NCBI GenBank assembly: GCA_963599445.1
Contig: CAVBWZ010000006.1
Coordinates: forward strand, 1 to 64,000
Length of the DNA: 64,000 nt
Reading direction: 5' to 3'
Source: UBA9732 sp963599445
GTDB lineage: Bacteria; Spirochaetota; Spirochaetia; Sphaerochaetales; Sphaerochaetaceae
Each line of letters starts with the position of its first letter. Position 1 is the stretch's first letter. The notes under the pieces were generated by a model that worked only from the letters and a program-made list of their open reading frames with translations, did no database searches and was not told the origin of the DNA. The position numbers were made by a program, and so were the translations under genes. Of this stretch, positions 59,101-64,000 are shown in pieces.

Positions 59101-61619
59101 TCGCCCAGATAAAGGAGATCGCCAGGTTCAACCCCGACTCCCTTGATGCATCGTTCGAGGATTCGTTCGCATGGATAAGGTCCCTGTTCGTCATGCCTGA
59201 GGACAGAAAGGGTCTTGCAGGAAGGATCTCCGAACTCGGGGATGCGATAGAGCAGTTGGAGCTGGGAGGCGAGGATGCATCTTCGTTGAGACAGGAGCTT
59301 CTAGACCTGAAGGCCGAGCGCGACCGTTCGGACATGGTGCAGCCCCCATCGCAGCTTGCGCTGTACCTTCCGGACGAATATCTGGTCAGGGCCGACAACA
59401 GGCAGAGCATGTGGAGCGCACAGGAGCTAGACACTTTGCTTACAGCCGTGAAGCTCATGAGGAACGATGCAAGGCAGATGCTTGCGGACAGGAAGGACGT
59501 CCGCACCACCTCACTCAATGCGAAGACCTATGGATTCTTCAGACAGACATACAACAGGGATGCAGCCTTGGACTCCAAAGGCGAAATGTCCCCGTTCGCA
59601 CTCAAGGACGACCTCCTCTCCAACGAGACAGAGAAGAGCTACAGGCTTGGAAATGTTGGCAGAAGAATCGATTCGGTCAATCTCACGTATGCGAAGATCC
59701 AGCGCCTTGCAAGGATCATCGACGGAGACAAGGAAGGGATATTCTACGACTTCTTCGTCCGCAGGTGCTGGCATGCACAGTCCGAGGAGCTTGCGAAGGT
59801 GTCGGACCGCATGGACGCATCGAGTGAAGAATGGAGGAGGCTGGGCCTCAGGGACCTGGAGCTTGCACGTACTGGGTTCAGGGGCGAGAAGGTCAACGGC
59901 TCCAAGTACAAGCTGTCAAGGGGTCAGATGGTCGGCGTCTACGTATACTCCAAGAGCCAACTTGGCTACGAGAAGCTCACAAGTCCCCTTGGAAACGGAA
60001 TCAGGGAGTCCGACGTCAAGACCATAGTCGATGCTCTTACGGACAAGGAGCGTGCATGGGGCGACTTCCTGCTCAAGGACATGGACTCCAACTACAGGAG
60101 GCTCGCCGATACGTACTACGAAGTGTGGAACAGAAACCTTGGCAGACGTGATGCATACTTCCCTTTGGTGTCGACCGACAGGCTTGCGGCCGGCGAGACC
60201 GATTTCCTGTGTGAGGAGCCCCAGACGACGAAGAAGGGGAAGGCCTATGTGGACAAAGGCTTCACCAAGGACGTGAATCCTAATGCCATGTACGCACTCA
60301 ACCTTGAAGTGACAGCGACCTGGACCAGTCAGGTGAGGCGTCAGGAGCACTTCATCGCCTATGGGGCGTGGTCGAGGGACGCCCAGTACCTCCTTGGAAG
60401 AGGTGGCATGGGCGACATAATAAAGCAGTGCCATGGAACCAACATGGCGAGGACGGTCCAGGACATCGTGAACCACATAGTCTCCACCACGGGGAAGGCC
60501 GGAGGGGTTCTGGACGAAACGTTCTCGGGGTTCCTGTCGGCGCGCGGTGCGGCGGTGATAGTGGGGAACATTTCGTCCACGCTCAAGCAGTTCGCATCCG
60601 CACCTGCTGCGCTCACCGGAGACACGGGGCTCAGGGAATGGCTCAAGGCCAACCCGATCGTATGGGAGACGAGCCTTCGGAACTTCCTTCTCGCCAACAG
60701 GGAGCTGAACGGATCGGGATACAAGGACATACACGACTTCATATACGCCAACGCACCGGACCTCCGGAACAGGAAGGTGGACTCGGAGATCCTCAGATAC
60801 CTCAACAGGTCGTTCGGGAACCCTGTGTCCGTGGCCATACAGAAGGCCAACGACAAGATTGCGCAGTACACCATGGACCTTGTGGACAGGATGGTCGTGG
60901 AAAGGCTCTGGTTCGCATGCTATCTGACGCAGTTCGAACGCAGCAGACAGGCAGGACTCGATGTTCAACAGGCCCATGACGAAGCCAGGTTCAAGGCCTC
61001 GCAGCTGATATCGGAGACCCAGAACTCGAACATGAGGATGGATCTGAGCACCCTTCAGATAGACGCCCAGAACAACACGTGGCTCAGGATGCTCTCGCTC
61101 TTCACGAACCAGGCCATGAACCTCGCGAACCAAGTGAGGTACGACGTCCCTCTGGCCATAAGGAACAGGGACTGGAAGCGCATCGCAGGCGTATCCGCAA
61201 GCGTGCTTCTCAGCGTATTCATGGAAAGCGTCGTGACCGGCAAAATCCTGCCGAGGAAGGACGAGGACGGAGACGAGTACAGGGAAAGGCTGCTTCGAGA
61301 GATCATCGCCAAGTGCATGGGGACATACGACCCGATATTCCTTGCAAACGCGGCGGAGTCCATAGACGGATACTTCGGAGGCGGCGACTTCGTCACCCTT
61401 GGATCGTCGCTCGGAGAAGCCCTGCACACGCTTACGGACAAGGACAAGGAGCCGTTCGACAAATTCATGGACGTGCTGAAGAAGTCCGGAGAGGAGATGG
61501 CCAATGGCTTCGGAGTCCCCACGACCATTTTCAAGAGGCCTCTCAAGGCCATACAGGAGAGGAATCCTGGATATCTTGTGAACAACGAATGGGGAGAAAT
61601 ATTCGAAAGCTACAGATAG
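53127..61619 (+). CDS. Giant polyvalent ejection protein (gp16 position) with protease, ART and JAMM motifs
   Basis: 2830 residues, twice T7 gp16. Visible parts in order: helical start; a glycine-zipper membrane segment about 190-230 (LLGSLIGGPAGAAIGNKIGKG); zincin-like motif HELMH at 752-756, with the acidic helix EERFVEDFFGYLATG ~55 residues later as third-ligand candidate; an ADP-ribosyltransferase-type block about 985-1065 (WFGDWLND, VVYRGD at 1007-1012, FVSYDRAFAEGYG), as in ART-PolyVal domains; JAMM motif HNHPSG with H1376, H1378, S1386, D1389, an exact HxHx7Sx2D; long coiled coils about 1855-2000; a C-terminal helical LPD-like domain about 2430-2730. Polyvalent proteins of this sort are injected with phage or plasmid DNA and act in the host. 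No lytic transglycosylase motif was found. Ribosome site AGGGAGG. Confidence 0.75.
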   Translation: MAYTPYQGVHDDMGLRVIENIYSPGLNEIDVDRSTYKSLFPGTDFKSPVQWRLEDDLKEQLISAAAASPDAPNEDDTRLVLASLLQTNLGIPYDNARRMADTGFIQQELGLQYRENGAFEAMSNTFLNTYYNGKAGKAFSKYMATGNEDYIKLADGYSSKALKYRTADSGYGWLGDLAVAGANTAGSSAQMSLAGIAVTGAGTLLGSLIGGPAGAAIGNKIGKGLGMAWTMYESGMQQAGSDFYDLYRMTDSQGRHLDLQNPNTKALFFIDAALMGGIEVLGMDWTPGYRQVMRAIAPDAMRTAIAKTFTDRLKTMGVDFIEGIMGEAMEEFAQGIVSDALTNAILESSNDKDGTDFEVKGWRDIIGDASAAFAQAAYGMVLQSALGSALGVASGGAKLVDASKNQDIKYEKGMKQGVIDSRYIVQRYDDESKDAKTSDVSKRKGSSSTEKEGMEGSEQKAKIPTIDVVDTEYGAVPATDEDSRNLAELNRRNNGKPFNVAIRLVDVEALPFESRQSVLNSAGLYLQQDGGSVEYTADGRLVFEDGDTLEQGRKDLEEIGFRPTSDGIYMVAPLDDNGRAYRIGLATRGQIEEEGVATKKVSDWKFLNIQRQSGYMESAQDFLKGSEVEYAFRRLVQKATGIEQSKVDGWFDSDKDAISMELPQGATWENLAGAANFMPILSRITERDIDDLLSDNDGSIRIVMDEGSSTARNVRTGEAQTVAGGYRTETIDGKTYHTVHLTKDATTDTIVHELMHVARALASKERLSGFNEAYGMQDLWTDDIKDNGDGTYSFNGKVYTDRSEAFDEAARNEERFVEDFFGYLATGKAPNREVTTFFEKLKRFIRDVVQRFKDALSPETVAAFDRLLGGDVDATLTDNVDTAVSASDETLYDDGRKPLYEANMDALEDDEDNGLDEYGNRLWSLRDGNTQRRIDADYERTEAELRADPSNFDDEGNHLAPNGAKSNLAYRQWVQVRTPAFINWFGDWLNDSEGSSKIVDENGEPRVVYRGDSNWAERYNESGLFVSYDRAFAEGYGEVEDLYVNARNPFDGRRDAETLRTFVEENFDSMAEEYSEFFDEDEGYDTVDSLMDALKGNWWIAYEESEILSDEIARRGYDAVFIQEEDGIDNIWLTSPNQLKSATDNIGSFMVGNDGILYSLSKNDGRLREVFGDDGLYDYNGILYIKDDPSFDYSKENIARIKDEVNEELHSLNGKFDGPQGLFWSDEEVGGQGLLDFEGAGGDQEGDSAGVDSGRYSGLREGLSRYFSFERGWNGLEPAIPSIDSQWNNLGYIDFTKVRIRSMEDLAKLYSIYRNPNLEYFHIVLTKGDEIVDSMAISSGISSMTRGIIGRTADEGYETIKARMENSGADGYYLLHNHPSGRIEASVADMSLTSGYKKNLDGFKGHIILDHNKYTLISADMSMEAMETEGFHETEGMKVMFTASDGKSLAAGYSRFAQSGTDIMFARFTSEGFGIVSILPSSGIDFMSLGEMAQLAENSYASRAFLLTDSKADFDGIVERLKTKPYHVFQDVVLIEGSKMRSAFDEDSQLKERHLPLDNVLMMMKREKDGFYQPSFQTGDETLFSLSPKVQEEYLKRREKSIEEALRNGNFVRTEFLRPFRGQEWADDELSFRDFLHDNPDLLEEAKKYDSFDRYLEDMKAQAEIDSWGEDMDEETFEAETKKADEWYERIYGYAHMRTSADLDRQFVAEWTSSEDKTLQLAKTIANYREVFFRSSTRMRDGGKWYARNVYGAYKGVSTKVLRLSDGHGRRGAARPRSSSAEIQEAQRLIRENPLPYRLALAKAEAQDSIADRVIRGSLPQGAFDELHYAQANNMDSQLEYELQNLEAESAAKKKRNPIADYRRRANELERKLKDAQMDLSRYKVDSRATIESLRRQLGGAKDTEKDLQRQMKDAERQVDAIIERMGSRIEREQDRTAFMEEQAKQARSRANDISKRLTESKNEVKRLNLAIAAMRRRDEAREASRYRKERIAQIKEIARFNPDSLDASFEDSFAWIRSLFVMPEDRKGLAGRISELGDAIEQLELGGEDASSLRQELLDLKAERDRSDMVQPPSQLALYLPDEYLVRADNRQSMWSAQELDTLLTAVKLMRNDARQMLADRKDVRTTSLNAKTYGFFRQTYNRDAALDSKGEMSPFALKDDLLSNETEKSYRLGNVGRRIDSVNLTYAKIQRLARIIDGDKEGIFYDFFVRRCWHAQSEELAKVSDRMDASSEEWRRLGLRDLELARTGFRGEKVNGSKYKLSRGQMVGVYVYSKSQLGYEKLTSPLGNGIRESDVKTIVDALTDKERAWGDFLLKDMDSNYRRLADTYYEVWNRNLGRRDAYFPLVSTDRLAAGETDFLCEEPQTTKKGKAYVDKGFTKDVNPNAMYALNLEVTATWTSQVRRQEHFIAYGAWSRDAQYLLGRGGMGDIIKQCHGTNMARTVQDIVNHIVSTTGKAGGVLDETFSGFLSARGAAVIVGNISSTLKQFASAPAALTGDTGLREWLKANPIVWETSLRNFLLANRELNGSGYKDIHDFIYANAPDLRNRKVDSEILRYLNRSFGNPVSVAIQKANDKIAQYTMDLVDRMVVERLWFACYLTQFERSRQAGLDVQQAHDEARFKASQLISETQNSNMRMDLSTLQIDAQNNTWLRMLSLFTNQAMNLANQVRYDVPLAIRNRDWKRIAGVSASVLLSVFMESVVTGKILPRKDEDGDEYRERLLREIIAKCMGTYDPIFLANAAESIDGYFGGGDFVTLGSSLGEALHTLTDKDKEPFDKFMDVLKKSGEEMANGFGVPTTIFKRPLKAIQERNPGYLVNNEWGEIFESYR

Positions 61620-61625
61620 ACGGAC

Positions 61626-61644
61626 AGCCGTCCCGCTTTCGTTT
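61626..61644 (+). promoter_or_regulatory. Phage repeated motif, site 3
   Basis: AGCCGTCCCGCTTTCGTTT in the 58-nt gap before the tail fibre gene, 52 nt before its start. Differs from site 1 at two positions. Confidence 0.4.
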
Positions 61645-61677
61645 GGAGATGGCGAGGAAAGGACGTATCCTATCGCC

Positions 61678-63333
61678 ATGAAGGACGCAAGCGACGTATA
61701 CAACCTTGCAGGAAGGACCCTTGTGGTCGACTCTGTCACGCAGCTCTCGGATTCGCAGGCCGACAGCCTCACCGCGACCAGAAGGGCCAAGTCCCTTGCC
61801 GCACAGAGGAAGACGAACCAAAGGCTGGACAAGACGGACGGCTCTCTCGACAGGACCAATGCATCCCTGTGTCGGATAGGCGCAAGAAGGGATGCATCGT
61901 CGACGAGCATCCTTCACGTCTATGCGTTCAATCCAAGGAATGCATACTCCAACGACTGGAGTTCGAGCTACTATGTGGATTCGGGCTATGTCTCGTACAA
62001 CGGAGCCAGGCTCGCCGTCAATACGGGCATAGGTTCGTCCAGGCATATGGAGTTTCAGATGCCGGAGAACGACCTCTCCTATCATGGAACATGGGCCCTG
62101 TGCATATACAAGGCCGATGTCGAGGACGAGGCGTACACTCCGATACCGTTGCTGCCGGTCCCTACAGGCTCCTCCAGCTCATCCACGATGCAATGGAGAA
62201 GGCTGGATGGGAATGTCCTCTCTCCGTCGTCTGTGCTTGTCATAGGCTCGTTCGTGTACGACGAGGCCGGCATATACAACCTCATGGTCGAGCAGAACGC
62301 GACTGATGCGGTGTCGTTCCTTCAGAGCAGATTTCTTCAAATACTCGGAAAGGCAGAGATGTCTTCGGACAACGAAGCATCGTCATGGGCATATGCAATG
62401 GGCGTCGACCAGATATTCACAAGGCTTGCGGCGTTGTCAATGTTTGTCGACAATCTATTCGTGAACAATCTCTCGATTCCAAACCCTTCAGGAATGTCGG
62501 TGGAGATTCGAAGTAGGGATTCCAATGGAACTCTTCTCGAAAGACCCATCTTCAAGATAACGTTCGGTGGTTCGGTTGTTTTTCAAGTCGACGCCGCAAC
62601 AGGCAACATCTTCCTTGGAGAGCCCAAAGCTTCGCTCGCATCACCTGCGTCCGGGTTCATGTACCGCAAAAGCGACGGAGCGATAGTAAGCGCGAACGAA
62701 GGCATCATCATCGACAAGGACGGGGTGGTCAGTTCCGGCAGAGGCGGTGTATTCAGGATATTCTCCGACTTCGAGGAAGGCTGCATAGCCCCATGGAAGA
62801 CGGCGTATCTCACAGGGACCAAGTACGAGTACATGGACTTCTCCAACAGGTCGGCCTCGAACGCAGCGGCCATCGGCGCTTTGCTGGAGGGTCTCTTCAC
62901 GCAGTATTCGTCGGCCGTCAAGACAGGGGTCTCCGCCCAATTTGAGGGCTACGAAAACGCAGAGATGCTGTATGTATACGCCGATACCGTGGACCATACG
63001 AAACTTCTGCTCTTCACCAGCAACTTCAGCCAGAACGGAGAGTTCACGGCAACCCACTACATCGAGCGCTTCACCTATACCGGAAGTTCGTCGTCGTTCT
63101 ATTCGAGTGGCTGCACATACTATGAGTTCGGAGTGATAGACAACAAGCTCAAGAGCGGAGGGAAACCTCTGACATGGTACTACAATCCGATATTCAAGGA
63201 TTCCGATGGAAATTGGACCATTCCGATCCAGCCCTACAACTATAGGATGCATCTATGGGGCATAGCCGCCGGGATGACGCTGTATGGAGACGTGATGCCT
63301 ACGGGCAAGGTGTGGAGGGCCTGCTTCAACTGA
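61678..63333 (+). CDS. Tail fibre / receptor-binding protein
   Basis: 551 residues, ATG 61678 (weak ribosome site AGGAAAGG). A helical N-terminal shaft with heptads (SQADSLTATRRAKSLAAQRK), then beta-rich, Ser/Tyr/Gly-rich sections typical of fibres: SSSYYVDSGYVSYNGARLAV, ITFGGSVVFQVDAATGNIFLG (a fibre-core turn motif) and SGFMYRKSDGAIVSANEGI. The C-terminus PIQPYNYRMHLWGIAAGMTLYG may be the binding tip. Continues in a second fibre gene 2 nt downstream. Confidence 0.7.
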   Translation: MKDASDVYNLAGRTLVVDSVTQLSDSQADSLTATRRAKSLAAQRKTNQRLDKTDGSLDRTNASLCRIGARRDASSTSILHVYAFNPRNAYSNDWSSSYYVDSGYVSYNGARLAVNTGIGSSRHMEFQMPENDLSYHGTWALCIYKADVEDEAYTPIPLLPVPTGSSSSSTMQWRRLDGNVLSPSSVLVIGSFVYDEAGIYNLMVEQNATDAVSFLQSRFLQILGKAEMSSDNEASSWAYAMGVDQIFTRLAALSMFVDNLFVNNLSIPNPSGMSVEIRSRDSNGTLLERPIFKITFGGSVVFQVDAATGNIFLGEPKASLASPASGFMYRKSDGAIVSANEGIIIDKDGVVSSGRGGVFRIFSDFEEGCIAPWKTAYLTGTKYEYMDFSNRSASNAAAIGALLEGLFTQYSSAVKTGVSAQFEGYENAEMLYVYADTVDHTKLLLFTSNFSQNGEFTATHYIERFTYTGSSSSFYSSGCTYYEFGVIDNKLKSGGKPLTWYYNPIFKDSDGNWTIPIQPYNYRMHLWGIAAGMTLYGDVMPTGKVWRACFN

Positions 63334-63335
63334 CG

Positions 63336-63923
63336 ATGGCTACGCTTGGAGACATGATTGCACAGGACAGCTTCTCGGACCAATGGTACGAGACGAAGGG
63401 GCTGAGCAAGTACAAGAGCACGGACACCTTCTATGTCTACATAGTGGCGGCCTGTTGGTACGCCATAGTTCATGCGAACTACGCCATCCTTGGTGGAAGC
63501 GGAGACGTGACGCTGTATCCGTTCTACTGGGACGGTTCGGTTTGGGTCGGAACCGGCGACTATGGAACACACGGCAAGAACGGCGAGACCACGCATCGCT
63601 ACGGACACAACAGGGACGAGGGGAACCTCACGGCTTCGATCCACAACGCCTATCCGGTATGGAAGATAGAGATACACCCACAGAGGAACAACGGCAACTG
63701 GGACATCGACTTCTACGTGGGTGGCTACAGACTCGCGAACGCCGGGGACTATCCCAGAGGGGAGCTGTTCCGATCTACAGGGAATGCAGCTGCGAACATC
63801 CATATGGCCGGCTCCAGTTCGCTCACCCCTTTGAGTGCGGACTGGCAGTTCAAGGCCGCAGACAGACGAGGAAGCCTTATATATGCAGAGAACGAAAGGG
63901 AGCTTATCAGCTACCCATATTGA
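63336..63923 (+). CDS. Second tail-fibre-associated protein
   Basis: 195 residues from ATG 63336. Trp/Tyr/Gly-rich beta sequence (FYWDGSVWVGTGDYGTHG, WKIEIHPQRNNGNWDIDFYVGG) resembling receptor-binding or fibre-tip domains. No ribosome site stands out, so it may be read by coupling from the preceding gene. Confidence 0.55.
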   Translation: MATLGDMIAQDSFSDQWYETKGLSKYKSTDTFYVYIVAACWYAIVHANYAILGGSGDVTLYPFYWDGSVWVGTGDYGTHGKNGETTHRYGHNRDEGNLTASIHNAYPVWKIEIHPQRNNGNWDIDFYVGGYRLANAGDYPRGELFRSTGNAAANIHMAGSSSLTPLSADWQFKAADRRGSLIYAENERELISYPY

Positions 63924-63938
63924 ACGAAGGAGGAATGC

Positions 63939-64000
63939 ATGGGCTTGAAGATGACGATATCCGCGCAGGACAACCATATGTCCTACGAGTTCGTGGATGC
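63939..64000 (+). CDS. Start of a further phage gene (cut by window edge)
   Basis: ATG 63939 follows AAGGAGG by 5 nt and the frame (MGLKMTISAQDNHMSYEF) is open to the window end. Too short to identify. Confidence 0.5.
   Translation, partial: MGLKMTISAQDNHMSYEFVD

Noticed and set aside
53127..61619. Lytic transglycosylase domain in the giant protein
   Set aside because: Looked for the usual E-S-x-F-N style motif near the N-terminus as in T7 gp16 and did not see it.
59916..61910. 664-codon open frame on the minus strand
   Set aside because: Antisense shadow of the giant ejection-protein gene in a GC-rich, Arg-poor-stop region; His/Val/Arg-rich nonsense without a ribosome site or domain.
27076..64000. 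Integrase, lysis cassette, phage RNA polymerase or reverse transcriptase
   Set aside because: None of the frames in the prophage part carries the tyrosine/serine recombinase, endolysin, single-subunit RNAP or RT motifs; presumably outside the window.

Overview
The window reads as a bacterial chromosome segment (about 1-26.3 kb) followed by the left part of a temperate short-tailed (T7-like, podovirus-type) prophage (about 26.3-64 kb). The host looks Gram-negative: it carries three beta-barrel-like exported proteins ending in Phe, a signal-peptide secreted protein and TrkAH potassium uptake. The overall style (DUF1703-type ATPase/nucleases, families of MKKGIIVLLITVLAAGMAFA-type outer-membrane proteins) fits a host-associated spirochaete (Treponema/Sphaerochaeta type). 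That placement is inference; no rRNA or marker gene is present to settle it.

Host part. 1-10.5 kb holds the end of a DUF234 ATPase, a DUF1703-type ATPase/nuclease, three paralogous outer-membrane proteins whose first ~75 nt are almost identical, a two-gene AAA ATPase + TOPRIM-like pair that resembles anti-phage modules, an orphan RelB/DinJ antitoxin and a Fic protein. 10.5-18.3 kb is an accessory stretch: a secreted protein with an apparently leaderless promoter, an IS110-family transposase butted against trkH-trkA, an initiator tRNA, a DUF4160/DUF2442-HTH toxin-antitoxin-like pair and a previously unannotatable 38-codon type I toxin with its own antisense-RNA promoter. The non-coding DNA here is made of many small degenerate tandem arrays with 9-, 10-, 12- or 13-nt periods. 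18.3-26.1 kb holds hsp20, an IS200-type element, a MATE exporter overlapping a THEP1-type NTPase, a heterodimeric ABC exporter and 5-formyltetrahydrofolate cyclo-ligase.

Phage part. 26.3-27.7 kb is a leftward lysogeny operon (double-HTH repressor, then a membrane/ankyrin protein). The divergent early promoter at 27.71-27.74 kb carries an 18-nt operator repeated twice and appears to drive a leaderless 55-codon gene. Next comes an HTH protein and a 550-nt non-coding block with two tRNA-like RNAs (acceptor plus T-arm, no anticodon arm) and large hairpins. 28.8-33.9 kb is recombination and replication: YqaJ-type exonuclease, probable annealing protein, RuvC-like resolvase, a DUF4373-type initiator with internal iterons, and a DnaC-like loader. 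33.9-40.2 kb is about 19 small translationally coupled genes, including a family of cysteine-rich modules and one protein with a DUF6273/DGR-like C-terminus followed by a hairpin. 40.4-64 kb is packaging and virion: terminase, portal, scaffold, capsid, tail tube proteins, internal virion proteins, an 8.5-kb gene for a 2830-residue polyvalent ejection protein (metallopeptidase-like, ADP-ribosyltransferase-like and JAMM motifs), and tail fibre genes. No integrase, lysis cassette, RNA polymerase or reverse transcriptase is visible; these would lie to the right or elsewhere.
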